Origin: Spisula solida
Taxonomy: Eukaryota; Mollusca; Bivalvia; Venerida; Mactridae
Reading direction: 5' to 3'
DNA length: 64,000 bases
Assembly (NCBI GenBank): GCA_947247005.1
Contig: OX365955.1
Location: 4,722,001-4,786,000, forward strand
Each line of letters begins with the position of its first letter. Position 1 is the stretch's first letter. This document shows, piece by piece, positions 32,945 to 43,294 of the stretch. The notes under the pieces are model-generated. The model worked only from the letters and a program-made list of their open reading frames with translations, did not search any database and had not been told where the DNA came from. Position numbers and translations under genes: made by a program.

Positions 32945-35900
32945 GTAAGTAATTTAATATCAGTTAATGTTACTTGTACATGTATAAGGCTGTATCACTA
33001 ATTATGACAGAGTATTTCCCTGCAGTAATAATAAATCATTACTGTTGTGGTGTTTAGCTCAATAAGTAAACCAGTGCTGTGGGTGGTATTTTATAAATGA
33101 ACAAGTACCCCGGCTAAAATTTGAACAGAACCCTCTCGTAGTCAAGTGGGGTAGTCGAGTATCCACTTGGCAACGATCCCGACCTTTTTTAACTTTTACA
33201 ATTTAGTTTTAAATCTGTATGGATGTTGTCTTGAGGTAAATTGTCATTATCTTATGATTATCAGAATATCATGTTAATTCTCTTACAGTTACTGGGTTTG
33301 GGAGTTCTAACGGTCGGTATCTGGATGCATGTTAATCAAGCTCCATACTCGGACTTGTTACCTAACTCATCATTTCTAAGTGCGACTGTTCTCACCATTA
33401 TAGCTGGAGCTATTATATTTATTGTTGGATTCTGTGGCTGTTGTGGAGCTATTTTAGAGTCACAATGTATGCTAGTTACGGTATGTTTTGTCTTATATTA
33501 TTATAGTTATTCGTGTTTTATTAAGGGTTCAATCCCAAGGGTCATTAGGGAGACAAACTTATTATACCCCTGCACAACAAGTTGTAAGGGGGTATACTGG
33601 ATTCAGCTTGTCCGTCTGTCCGTAGACGCATTCTTGTGGACGCAACTCCTCCTACAGTTTTGGCAGGATTTCGCTCAAACTTTCACAGATAAACAACCGC
33701 AACATGTAGATATGCATGAAGAAAGGAATTTGTGATGCAATGAATTTTGGCAGAATTATGGCCCTTTGCCCGCGGAGGTATATTAGTCTGCCGAATGGTG
33801 ACAGCTCTAGTTTTATGCTGGACACCTGTATAAATGGATGTCACAAAGTTTGTCCACGCTTGCTCTTCTTAACAATTGGTCGAATTTTAGTAACTTCACT
33901 TGAAATTGAATACAATGTACTTGATACCAAGCCTAGCTGTGCATGATATCAGGAACTTTATAAGTTGGATTAGTTTGGTTTGAGTTATGGCCACTTGTGT
34001 GAATAATATTTTTTTGTGTCAAAACCCATTCTAGTTTCGGAAATGTTTGTCTTTAATTGCCTTAATTGCCAAAATTTAATGCATATAATTTGAAGTAACA
34101 TTTACTCTTAAGACTACAATCAGAATCGTATATTATTAAGGTGAAAATGTGACCTTTTAGACAGTCAAGGGGTCAAAGGGTAAGATAACTATAATTGTGT
34201 TATTACTCAAATTATTGTTTTGATGTTATTTTTTCCAGTATTTTGTGTTTGTGTTGGTTCTATTCGGACTAGAAGTTGCTGCCACCTCACTGTGTCTAAC
34301 ACATAAATTAGAGGTCAGTTTTCACTTTTATATATCTAATTTGAGAGATTTAGATTTTTTGAAAATCATCTCCCTTTGATTATAGTTTCCAATGTCAAGT
34401 ATAGTTTGACAGAATGGATCTAAGAGTGAGAATACTTTGGTAAGGTCTTTGTGGGCAACCATCTTCTGTTTATTGTTATTGTTCATTGAATGTTTATTGT
34501 TTGAATTCTATCCGTTGATTAATGACGTGTGATTCTGATAACCCTACCCACCTATCTTTTTACCCCTACCCTAAACCTTTTATTTGCATTTTGCTGGAAA
34601 AGATTATATTAAGTCAGACAGGGAAGGCAGCACTCAACTTAACCAGCCAAGCACAGAGAACATAAAAACACATACAAGGCACAAACTGAACACATAAATA
34701 ATCCGCCCAAGTCCAAGCTGTAGAAAAGCTGAATGAACAAGTTTCAGTGATCAAAAGGCTGAATGCCCAAGCTGAATGACCCAGTTCCATTAGTAAAATG
34801 GCTGAAATACCTAGTTTTAGCTGTCAGAAGTCCAAAAAAGTTGGGGGGAAAAACAATATTAAAAAGCTGAAGTCACCATAGATTGTTGATTTTCAAATGT
34901 CTAAAATTAGTAACATAATTTTAAAAAATGACATGTTTTTCCTTCCTACATGTACCTGCACATATTGTTTTTGTTTCAGATACAGCGATTTCTACATAAT
35001 GAAGTCAAGTACAGTATACAAGAAGATTACAAACCAGAATTATCTGATACGCCGAATGGTGGTGTAGTTGCAGTGGTGGACAGTATTCAGGAAAATGTAA
35101 GATTTTATTTGTCTGTTAAAACATTTAGTGATGCTTTAAACTCTGTGTGTAGGTGGATTTAAGAAATAATGCATTGGTAGCTGTGTTTTGTTGCAGTAAT
35201 AAAATATAGGCACGAGTTTGGGTGTGTATTAATTAATTTAAATCACAAGTGCGTTGCACGAGTGATTTAATGTTTGATCTAAACGAGTGCCTATGTTTTA
35301 TAACACAACAAAGCACAGCTACCTATTTATTATTTCGATTCTAACATTGCAAACATTTCATATTTTACAGCAACAAAATGCGACCTAATATTTTACCTCC
35401 GCACCGTTAAATCAGTTATCTTACGAGCTGTTCAAATTAACGCCCCATATTTGACTCTCGATTTATTAGTTTCAATAGGTTGTTGTTCAATATTTTTCAT
35501 TCCTTTACATAATCAACATCTAAACAAATACACATCAAGTGAGATGAGAGTAAAATTACTTGTTCAAGTATCATTTACAGTAAATTCAGGCGATTGTGTC
35601 ATACATGAGTGTCTTTCTATATTGAATTTATTAAACGAGTTGGATAAAATGTATGCGAGGCTCTGCCGAGCATTTTATCACTTTTATTCAACAAGTTTAA
35701 TAAATTTAATATGGAATGACACAAATGTAAGATTCTTTTTATCACATAAACTAAATACACAGTAAAAATTTGTCAAGAATGCACACACTTCCCCTTTAGC
35801 AAATAAACTCCATAGGAGTAAAGCGGTTCATTGTAAGCGCTAAGAAAATAGTGCAACAATGTATATTCCAATATGTTAATTTTTCTGCGTTTGAAAATAA

Positions 35901-38900
35901 TATTTTTAAGATATCTAAAATCATGCAGATGTAAAATTACGCTTTACAAAATAAATAATCAAATCTAGGACCGCAGCAACAACGTATTCTGTTCCATTCC
36001 GTGTTCTGTTCCGGGTTTTAGTAACAACCGTGGACAGGGGAAGTAACTAGGTTTTCCGCATGATTTTATTCGCGATTTGTCTGAATAATCGAAAATGACT
36101 GATTGTACACGATGCAAGTACTTGGTAAGCAAGGAAAATCGTCTTTAATACTCAAAATTAATGGATTTATACAATGAAATCAACATCCGAAGCCTTGTGT
36201 TTGTGTAGTTGCCAGAGGTTTGGTAAGTATCGTCAATTGCCCTGTTTCAGTGACTGACCTGTTTCGGTGACCTGTTTTTCCTTGTGCTATACTCTGTTTT
36301 GAAGAGTTCTATGATGTCAAAAATTTATGCAAACTCAACTGTAAACAAACAGCTGTCCATGCGGTTATCAAAAACTAAAAAAAAGGATTCTAAAAAATAA
36401 TTGCCCCTGGTTTTTATTATCCTATGGTATTTTTGAACTTTTTCTTATTACTTTTTATACCTATCCTTGTAAGTGCCCTAAAATGATCCCAAATGCAAAA
36501 ATTTATATTTTCCCCGGGGTCAGTCATTTTTTGTCCTCTGTTGAGCAAAGTCATGTGATCTAAACAAGTACTGCCTATTTTTTCATGTACAAGGTGCCCC
36601 GAAAGTTAGTACCCTTCTTACAGTGTTGCTTGATATTCTTTATAGTCATCCAAGAACTATTGGCGTCTTTTGGCGAGAAAAAAAACATGGCGCCATTAAA
36701 ATATAACCTTAGCATTTACATTTCCTAAAACTTCATAATGTTAGCTTTAATATGGTATCAAAATCATTAACGAGCAATCAGAAATAAAAAAGTTATAGGA
36801 GGGACCACTTTTTCTCCTAATTTTGCACTAAAATCTGGTGTGGTGCCATGTTTTATACTGCCCACCTTTATCTACTTCTTCAGGCATAGCCAAGAAAGAT
36901 GAAGAAATATTATAAATTCATTTATTTGATAGGTAATAGTTTCAACTTTAGTTGCATATTAAATTTTGTTTTGGAATTTTTAGCTCACCTGTCACAAAGT
37001 GACAGAGTGAGCTTTTGTGATCACTCTTCGTCCGTCGTCCGTCGTCAGTCCGTCCGTCCGTCCGTCAACAATTTGCTTGTGTAGACACTAGAGGTCACAA
37101 TTTTGACTTAATCTTTATGAAACTTGGTCACAATGATCATCTCAACAAAATCTAGGCCAAGTTCGATATTGGGTCATTCGGGGTCAAAAACTAGGTCACA
37201 AGGTCAAATCATAGAAAAACCTTGTGTAGACACTAGAGGTCACAATTTTAACTTAATCTTTATGAAACTTGGTCACAATGATCATAACAACAAAATCTAG
37301 GTCAAGTTCGATATTTGGTCATCCGGGGTCAAAAACTAGGTCACAAGGTCAAATCCTAAAAAAAAACTTGTGTAGACACTAGAGGTCACAATTTTGACTT
37401 AATCTTTATGAAACTTTGTCACAATGATCATCTCAACAAAATCTAGGTCAAGTTCGATATTGGGTCATCCGGGGTCAAAAACTAGGTCACAAGGTCAAAT
37501 CATAGAAAAACCTTGTATCACAATTTTAGCCTAATCCTTATGAAACTTGGTCAGAGTGATCATCTCAACAAAATCTTGGTCAAGTGCGATATTGCATCAT
37601 ATGGGGCCAAGAACTAGGTCACTAGGTCAAATCACAGGTATTGCATGTACTGCTATAACAGGTGAGCGACCTAGGGCCCTTTGGGCCCTCTTGTTATTTA
37701 CAGACTGTATTTTTGGATAATGTCAAAGGTCACTGAAACAAGTCCCATTCATTTCCAGTAACATAATTCAATTGTTGCCATTATATGGCAGCTTCCTGTG
37801 TTTATCTAAAATTCTCTGAAGGAATTTTGGTATAGATCAAAGCATAATGACGTAAAGTTAAAGTTAGGACTGAGCATAAATTTATTTTCAATATATTAAA
37901 CCAGTATGAAGGGATTAGACCTTAGGGTCACTGAAACTGGTCAATCCACGATAAATTTCGTCCCGATCTTATTCGTATCGACGGTTAACGGACCTACCGT
38001 CATGTTTACTTACAGTTATATATCTTATGTTCTTGTACATCTGTTATTGTGTGATTATAACATGCCCTAGAGGGCTCATAATTGGATATAAAATTTATTC
38101 TATTCTAAAAATGTATTCTTTTACTTTTTTTGACAACGTGTATGAATACATAAATAAAGTGGCTCGCCCTTGTATATACTTCATTTGCATGTTTATTAAA
38201 CGTGTGTAATACGGTATTTATGTAATGGGTTTATTAAACTCCCAGAGCCTATTTTATGTGATAAAGACTGGTGTAGGATAGCTTATCATGTTTATTTCAG
38301 TTTAAATGTTGTGGTATAGACAATCAAACAGACTGGTACAGGATAGCTTATCATGTTTATTTCAGTTTAAATGTTGTGGTATAGACAATCAAACAGACTG
38401 GTACAGGATAGCTTATCATGTTTATTTCAGTTTAAATGTTGTGGTATAGACAATCAAACGGACTGGTATAGAATAGCTTCTCATGTTTATTTTAGTTTAA
38501 ATGTTGTGGTATAGACAATCAAACAGACTGGTACAGGATAGCTTATCATGTTTATTTCAGTTTAAATGTTGTGGTATAGACAATCAAACAGACTGGTACA
38601 GGATATCAGCGTGGCCAGATAAGGAGAATGTACCCACCTCATGTTGTATCAGACCGACTGCAGGCTGTGGTAACAGTGATAGCCAGTCTCCTGTGTTTGC
38701 AAGGGTAATCATTATTCTTATACAGAGCAGCTGTCAGCAATTTCACTGACTACTCAGGGATTAAACACAGGCCACTTTTCACAAACTGAAGCAGTTTGAA
38801 ACTTTGAACAAGTTCAATGTTTAAATTGATAATAAATTAATGGTTGAATGGGATGTGACAAGCAATCTGAATTTTACACCCCATGTACCACTAACTACTT

Positions 38901-40668
38901 TGTTACAATCACTGGCTACGCACGTTCAAAGGAACTTTACCCATGTTGCAGCCATAAGGGCGCAGGTGCATCCTCTACCAGTGCAGATACAGCATGATCT
39001 GACCAGAGGGACAGACTGAGAGAAAGCCCCAGAAGGGAGAAACATTAGATACAGGCATGTCCGGCGCTGCAGAGGTGCACCTATCTCTTATTTCGAATAG
39101 ACAGCCTTGTTCTTTAATGTGCCAGGTGTATAGCACCGATACACAGCTTCCTGGCACTTCCAGATACTTTGCAGACCACACGGCCAGATATAGCGGGAAA
39201 TATTATAAATATTTCAGAAATGTCAAGTTCCGATGCCAGGGATTGAACCCACGACCTCTGGATTGACAGCCCAGTGCGTTACCACTGAGCTAAATCCGCT
39301 TATGGATTTTCGGAGAGCCCTGAATCATACACAATATATTAAGGGTGTCACACACTTACCTGAATACTGTAAACAAATTTTCTTTCGCGAATACTAACTT
39401 TTGCAATTTGTTGATCTCCGGCTTATTAGCGACTACAAACTTTTTAAGTTTCCCACTATGTCCATATTAATGTTTTTAGCACTTTCGTGGTGATTTAATT
39501 TCGTGTAATTCTACCACTTGTTAACCGGTCCACCGATCAGATTTATATGAAACTTCACCTGAATACTTGGTACTATGCCTAGTTGTGCATAGTGTCAGGA
39601 ATTTTAGATCAGATGTATATTGCATTTTTCTGTCAAAACCTTTTTTGTTAAGGAATTACTGGTATCTGCTGGATGGTGACAACTCTAGTTTTATCATAAA
39701 TCTTTATGTTACAGGGCTGCTTAGATGAAGTAAAGTATTGGTTTATGAAGAACATGTATACACTGGGTGTACTTGCTCTGGTAGTAGCAGTCTTACAGGT
39801 AAATATGGTGGCTAGCCTACTATAGTGTATTTTGTCGCCACTGTAAGGAATACATGGGTACTGTGGAGTTTTTATGCCTCCCATCTTTGATGAGGGGGTA
39901 TATTGCTTTGCACATGAAGGTTGGTCAGTCAGTAGACCAAATGGTTTCCGTTCAATAACTCAAGAATGCTTTGCCCTAGGATCTTTAAGCTTTACATGGA
40001 GGTTGGTCATTTACTGTAGATGACCCCCTAATGATTTTGAGGTCAGTAGGTCAAAGATCAAGGTCACTGTGACCTTCACCATTTCTGACTATTCAAATGG
40101 TTTCCGTTCAATAACTCAAGAATGCTGTGCCCTAAGATCTTCAAACTTTAAATAGAGCTTGGTCATCAACAGTAGATAACCCCTATTGACTTTGAGGTCA
40201 GTAGGTCAAAGGTCACGTTCACTGAAAAAGATTCAAAGAATTGACTAAGTTATGGTCATTTGAAATTTCAGCAGCTGAATTTTAACAATAGAATGATGTT
40301 TGAACTGAGTTTTGGTGTGGGGGCGTACTAATGACACTCAAAATAGACTAATAGACTTGTATTATGCTTCAATAGAACCCCTAGTGTAACTTGTAAATGA
40401 TGTATAGTGGGTGAGATATATCGATTTTGTGCTTGACTCTGTCTGAACATTGGTTGGATTTCTATGAACTTCACATGATAACTTGGTACCTAGCCTTGTT
40501 GTGCATATTATCAGAAGTTAATTTGAAGGATTTTTGCTGGGAGACATGCATATTTGTGTGAAAACCCCTTTTTGTTACGAATGCCTTTGTTGTATGTTTC
40601 AGATACTAAACATGATAGCAGCTGTAACGATGTTCTGTTGTCTCAGGAAAAACAAAGCAATTTTATGA
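32798..40668 (+). CDS. Tetraspanin (complete, seven coding exons, 248 aa)
   Basis: Tetraspanins are four-pass membrane proteins that organise partner receptors and integrins into microdomains. The spliced protein comes from 32876-32944, 33289-33480, 34239-34313, 34980-35096, 38561-38704, 39715-39798 and 40603-40668, all joined in phase 0. TM1 is about 12-35, followed by a small loop with an N-glycosylation site (N49). TM2 is about 55-79 with the cytoplasmic GFCGCCGAILESQC signature. TM3 is about 86-108 and TM4 about 213-238. The large loop carries CCG (154-156), SCC (178-180), a Cys at 187 and GC (200-201), the six-cysteine pattern, plus a second glycosylation site (N159). The short tail ends RKNKAIL. 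The overall pattern is CD9/TSPAN-like; the exact subfamily is not resolved. Introns hold many repeats, and the exon 5 junction is tandemly repeated. Confidence 0.95.
32945..33288 (+). other. Tetraspanin intron 1
   Basis: A 344-bp intron. A decayed tRNA-like/SINE head is visible at about 33060-33185 (ATTTGAACAGAACCCTCTCG, GTAGTCAAG), on the minus strand. It ends in the acceptor TTCTCTTACAG. Confidence 0.6.
33289..33480 (+). CDS. Tetraspanin coding exon 2
   Basis: 192 nt, phase 0-0, residues 24-87. It completes TM1 (LLGLGVLTVGIW), the small extracellular loop with N-S-S, and TM2 with the conserved GCCGA turn. Acceptor TTACAG, donor GTATGT. Confidence 0.95.
33481..34238 (+). other. Tetraspanin intron 2 with a dispersed repeat
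   Basis: From about 33560 to 34010 it holds a dispersed repeat starting with a CCCCTGCACAACAAG...TTGTAAGGGGG hairpin. The repeat includes CCGTCTGTCCGTAGACGC and the phrase TATCAGGAAC. Related phrases (GTTATGGCCCTTTGTGGGAG and similar) recur at 43720-43905 and 48690-48900. The remainder is featureless. Confidence 0.55.
34239..34313 (+). CDS. Tetraspanin coding exon 3
   Basis: 75 nt, residues 88-112. It encodes TM3 (YFVFVLVLFGLEVAATSLCL) and the start of the large loop. Acceptor TTTTCCAG, donor GTCAGT. It is typical in size for the third exon of this family. Confidence 0.92.
34314..34979 (+). other. Tetraspanin intron 3
   Basis: A 666-bp intron. The stretch 34610-34845 is a dispersed repeat found inverted at 58080-58346. 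Confidence 0.6.
34610..34845 (-). repeat. Dispersed repeat, copy 1 (inverted partner at 58080)
   Basis: The reverse complement of this segment matches 58080-58346. The strongest blocks are CAGCTTGGACTTGG, GGCTGGTTAAGTTGAGTGCT and GCCTTCCCTGTCTGACTTAA. GGCTGAATG- and CAAGCTGAATGA-type phrases recur within it. Type unknown; non-coding. Confidence 0.7.
34980..35096 (+). CDS. Tetraspanin coding exon 4
   Basis: 117 nt, residues 113-151, the first constant helices of the large extracellular loop, ending VVDSIQEN just before the CCG motif. Acceptor TTTGTTTCAG, donor GTAAGA. The exon boundary directly before CCG is common in tetraspanins. Confidence 0.92.
35175..35326. repeat. Fold-back element with GGTAGCTGTG ends
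   Basis: The left arm GGTAGCTGTGTTTTGTTGCA and the right arm, ending CAAAGCACAGCTACC, pair over about 50 bp. Subarms TAGGCACGAGTTT / AAACGAGTGCCTA are included. The centre AAATCACAAGTGC...GCACGAGTGATTT is itself palindromic, so the whole segment can form one long hairpin. Confidence 0.8.
35615..35725. repeat. Fold-back element, second copy
   Basis: The same hairpin as 24712-24825: TTGAATTTATTAAACGAGTT and AACAAGTTTAATAAATTTAA arms around ATGCGAGGCTCTGCCGAGCA. The central GCTCTGCCGAGC is a near-palindrome in both copies. Confidence 0.75.
36228..37953. mobile_element. 1.0-kb TATCGT TIR element carrying a nested insertion
   Basis: The left end is TATCGTCAATTGCCCTGTTT and the right end, inverted, TATCGTGGATTGACCAGTTT. 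Both continue CAGTGAC, so the TIR is about 27 bp. Subtracting the insertion leaves 1012 bp, against 1015 bp for the second copy at 62899-63913. The left flank AG and right flank AA leave TA at the junctions, suggesting a TA target. No transposase was recognised. Confidence 0.85.
36982..37695 (-). mobile_element. AACAAGAGGGCCC element with a known empty site
   Basis: On the minus strand it starts AACAAGAGGGCCCAAAGGGC and ends in the hairpin CTGTCACTTTGTGACAG then GTGAGCT. Four subrepeats carry TGACCT pairs. The sister TATCGT element has the same site empty (GTTAATAAAAATTCC at 63162-63176). The joined flanks match it exactly, so the element came in without target duplication. Confidence 0.92.
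38265..38560 (+). repeat. 65-bp tandem repeat of the tetraspanin intron 4/exon 5 junction
   Basis: Four complete 65-bp copies (38301-38365, 38366-38430, 38431-38495, 38496-38560) precede the true exon. Each has exon start TTTAAATGTTGTGGTATAGA, then GACTGGTACAGGATA, then an intron end CATGTTTATTTCAG. Copies 1, 2 and 4 are identical; copy 3 has six changes including TTTTAG for TTTCAG. The 65-bp spacing equals the distance between AGACTGGTGTAGGATA in the intron (38265) and AGACTGGTACAGGATA in the exon. Reading from any but the last acceptor meets TAG in the next copy. Confidence 0.97.
38561..38704 (+). CDS. Tetraspanin coding exon 5 (CCG exon)
   Basis: 144 nt, phase 0-0, residues 152-199. It starts FKCCGIDNQTDWYR and includes the PTSCC motif and a fifth Cys (187). 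The acceptor is the last of five tandem TTTCAG sites; earlier ones give a premature stop. Donor GTAATC. The glycosylation motif N-Q-T lies five residues after CCG. Confidence 0.93.
38705..39714 (+). other. Tetraspanin intron 5
   Basis: A 1010-bp intron containing a SINE on the minus strand (38890-39300). From 39365 to 39510 a CTGTAAA-started AT-rich stretch may be a decayed relative of the 3591 MITE. At 39530-39690 there are fragments of the ACTTGGTACTATGCC/GTGCATAGTGTCAGG repeat. Confidence 0.55.
38890..39300 (-). mobile_element. tRNA-derived SINE, copy 2
   Basis: On the minus strand the head reads AGCGGATTTAGCTCAGTGGT with box A TAGCTCAGTGG and box B GGGTTCAATCC. The body has GTATCGGTGCTATACACC and GGCACATTAAAGAAC as in copy 1. 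It lies inside tetraspanin intron 5, antisense to the gene. It is not a functional tRNA because the body follows directly and no terminator ends the head. Confidence 0.8.
39715..39798 (+). CDS. Tetraspanin coding exon 6
   Basis: 84 nt, residues 200-227. It starts GCLDEVKYWF, holding the sixth loop cysteine, and enters TM4 (LGVLALVVAVLQ). Acceptor TTATGTTACAG, donor GTAAAT. Confidence 0.93.
39799..40602 (+). other. Tetraspanin intron 6
   Basis: An 804-bp intron. About 39871-40215 is the GGTCA-type dispersed repeat: TATGCCTCCCATCTTTGATG hairpin, two subrepeats with CCGTTCAATAACTCAAGAA, and CAAGGTCACTG. About 40430-40600 carries another dispersed phrase (ACTTGGTACCTAGCC, TTGTGCATATTATCAG). Confidence 0.6.
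40603..40668 (+). CDS. Tetraspanin coding exon 7 and stop
   Basis: 66 nt, residues 228-248 then TGA. It completes TM4 (ILNMIAAVTMFCCL) and a short basic tail RKNKAIL. Acceptor GTTTCAG. No AATAAA occurs before 40920. The first are at 41001-41006, inside a MITE, and at about 41323. Confidence 0.93.
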   Translation: MLNMIAAVTMFCCLRKNKAIL

Positions 40669-40925
40669 CCAGTTTGATAAGATTCTTATTTACATCATTT
40701 TGTAATCAATTCTGGTATTGGTGATAATTCTATAGACTAAGACGAAGTTCTGACCTAACTGTAACAATTGCAGAAAGCAGACCAATATTAAGGTTTACAG
40801 AGGAAAATAATTATATAAATTTACATGATCATTTATTTTCTATTTAAGTACATAAAAGTCATTGAAAGGTTACTTCTTTATTTCATCTGAGAAAAGATGA
40901 CACTAACTTCTGAAGTCCCTATATA

Positions 40926-41181
40926 CAGGGATCCTATAATTCCGGAATAATCCAGAAATCTGGATTAGATGCACTAGGAAAAATGAACTTTTCTGTAGAA
41001 AATAAAAGTAATTTGGCGAAAAAATTCAAAGTATTACCATAGTTATGGTCATTGGAAAATTTTAAAGCTGAATTTAACAAAAAAACAATGTTTTGGTGTA
41101 GGGATGTGTGCAAATTGCACTTGAAAAGGATTTGCGTCTAATTTTAAGGATTGTGTATTATGCCATAGTAGGACCCCTGTA
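40926..41181 (+). mobile_element. Intact ~256-bp MITE with CAGGGRTCCTA ends
   Basis: The ends are CAGGGATCCTATAATTCC and ATAGTAGGACCCCTG, with TATA-like flanks. It is the uninterrupted counterpart of the 8251-9734 element. It holds an AATAAA at 41001-41006 on the tetraspanin strand, so it may supply that gene's polyadenylation signal. Confidence 0.75.
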
Positions 41182-41612
41182 TATAAGGTTTGCTGCACTG
41201 ATCGGTTAGAGCACTCCTCTCTGTGTAATTTCTCTGCATACTGTATGTATATGTGAAGGAAAAAATAACGTATTGATGTGTCATAAACAAGTTTTTTTGA
41301 AGTAAAGAAGTTGTGGATCTTAATAAAAAAAATTAGTTTGCCAATTATAATATCCACAGAAAAGGAAGATACTAGTTTGACATCACAAAAGTAAAAAAGT
41401 AGTTGTAAAATAGCTTTACATTGGTATGAGAGATACTGTGATAGAGGAAGGGTTTGGAAAGGTTTGGTAGTTGTAACTAGTTGTAAGGCCAAAACTAATT
41501 GATTATGTGGTTCTAGTAACCCGACCGACCCTATGTTTTTTGCCCAACCCTAAACATTTAATTGCTTTATATTATGTTGAATTTTGTTTTTTCATAGTTT
41601 TGATATTGAGAT
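41182..41612. other. No gene recognised
   Basis: AT-rich sequence downstream of the tetraspanin gene. It includes a long open frame on the minus strand (41049-41492), which overlaps the MITE and has no recognisable domain. Confidence 0.35.
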
Positions 41613-41884
41613 CAGGGTTGTCAATATTCCTGATTTATCCGGAATTCTGGATTAATTTTATCATTCCTGAAAGAGCAAAGGCTTCAGACCAATATAAAAG
41701 TTATTTGATGAAAATATCTCAAGAAATGGCAAAGTTATGGTAAATTTAATATGGTTTGAAGGGTTTTCTTTAATATAAACTGAGTTAAATATGGAAACAA
41801 TTTGCTGAAGGCCTCTTATCTGGCAAAAATGTTGAGTCACATATGATTTTCCTGATTTTTAATTTGGCCCTTTTGACACCCCTG
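41613..41884. mobile_element. MITE with CAGGGTTGTCAA ends, second copy
   Basis: It matches 31262-31530 in the same orientation over about 270 bp. The ends CAGGGTTGTCAATA and TTTTGACACCCCTG are an inverted pair. Confidence 0.8.
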
Positions 41885-42202
41885 TGAGATAAAAATATCA
41901 TTTTTTGAATTTTTGTGTGTTGTTTTTGCGCCTTTCGTCTACTTCTGTTGAGTATTACCTTCCCCCTAAAAGGAAAATTAAAATTATTTTAAGTCTAAAA
42001 TGTTTTTCCTGCCTTCCCTAATTTTTTTCACCATGGTACCAGAACCACGGAATTAATTAGTTTTGGCCTATTGTAACTACGTTTAATTTTGTATACTGGA
42101 TTATTGCATCCATTTCAGGAACTGTGCCATTTCTACTTAGTGTAGTACGTTTTATGTTAATTTTAAATAACCTAGAATTTACGTTTTTGTACTTGTTCTG
42201 CT

Positions 42203-42806
42203 AGCCTGAGCACAAAGTGCCCATGGAGAGCTTTATTGGATGGTTAGCTGTTCGTAGTCGTTCGTCAACAATTTTGTTTGTCAATTAATTTCTCCTTAAA
42301 CGCCTCAATAGAATTTCATCAATATATTTCCACAGAAATAATTATTTGGTGGTCATTTGTTTAAGTTGTTCAAATCATTCGAGTTCATTGCATAACTAGG
42401 TCACTATACATATAACTAAAATATTTTTTTAATGAAAACTTCTCTTAAATCTGCAATGCATACACCTGTGATATTTTCTATGGAGCATCATCTAATGGTC
42501 CTCTACAGAGTTTGCTCCAATTTGATGACTTGGTGTAATATTGAACCCACCCTGGGTCACATGTTCTTGTTTGCCTTTTTGGGTTTATCACAATTTTTCA
42601 GTGACATATCGCAGCCCATTCATCATACATAGGTTGCTATAAAACCTTTACAACATTTCTTGTAACTGCAAGACATACAATTAGCCTTTGAACCCCTACC
42701 TGACGATTGTTCAAATCATAATACTAATTCAAAATTTCACTTGGCCTATCTTTAAAGTTTAAATATTACGCAGTGGAGTGATACTCGGGTGAGCCCTCTT
42801 TGTGTT
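42203..42806 (-). repeat. Decayed relative of the AACAAGA elements
   Basis: On the minus strand it would begin at about 42806 with ACAAAGAGGGCTCACCCGAG and end near 42203 with AGCTCTCCATGGGCACTTTG, a hairpin-like end. Near that end GTAGTCGTTCGTCAACAA recalls the GTCCGTCAACAA of the better-preserved copies. The interior is too diverged to align. From 41885 to 42202 nothing was recognised. Confidence 0.4.
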
Positions 42807-43294
42807 ATTTTTTATAAGGATTTAAATTCAAGTTATATTTTGCTAGAATCTTCACTTACTTTATTTTTAGGTTGTGTGTAATGATACATGTAAACCATAG
42901 GTCCCACTAAGAATTTTTTGCCTTGGCATTGTACTCCTGATAGAAATTAATGAGCTATCGGGACATCGGGAACAGGTTCCTCCTGGTCTAAGGGTAGCTA
43001 CGGGGAAGAAATGAGATAGTTTGTGATATCAGGAGTTATGATGAATCAGGTTGTATCTGGAGAACCTCAGTGGGACCTAGGCTTAACATGATGTTGTTTC
43101 AATTTTATTTTACTTTGTCATATTATAACGAGCTCCTATATAAATGTATAGCAAATTTGCAGTTAGTGTGATTCTGTAAACTTTATTTCTTACCAGACCA
43201 AGTCAATGGTGAACACTTGTGTTTAAATGACATGGCTGAAAAAAAGATCTGACAACTTTTATCAGCTGAGTTTGATAAGGATATTTTCTTATTA
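42807..43294. other. No gene recognised
   Basis: Intergenic AT-rich DNA. An interspersed GGTCCCACTAAG/CAGTGGGACC pair (42900-43077) forms an inverted repeat about 160 bp apart and may be a decayed MITE. Confidence 0.35.

Larger units (their letters stand above)
35097..38560 (+). other. Tetraspanin intron 4, repeat-rich
   Basis: A 3.5-kb intron. It holds two fold-back elements (35175-35326, 35615-35725), the TATCGT element with its nested AACAAGA element (36228-37953), and the 65-bp junction repeats (38301-38560). At 35741-36227 and 37954-38263 I see nothing else. Confidence 0.7.

Noticed and set aside
33481..33735. Read-through of tetraspanin exon 2
   Set aside because: The frame continues past a clear GTATGT donor into a dispersed repeat; tetraspanin homology stops exactly at 33480.
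38501..38560. Upstream extension of the tetraspanin exon 5 frame
   Set aside because: This part lies before the true acceptor and is intron made of the 65-bp junction repeat; spliced phase starts at 38561.
39230..39300. Functional tRNA gene on the minus strand
   Set aside because: The tRNA-like head runs directly into a SINE body shared by other copies; no T-run terminator follows the head.
41049..41492. 147-codon frame on the minus strand
   Set aside because: It overlaps a MITE and AT-rich sequence and has no recognisable domain or splice context.
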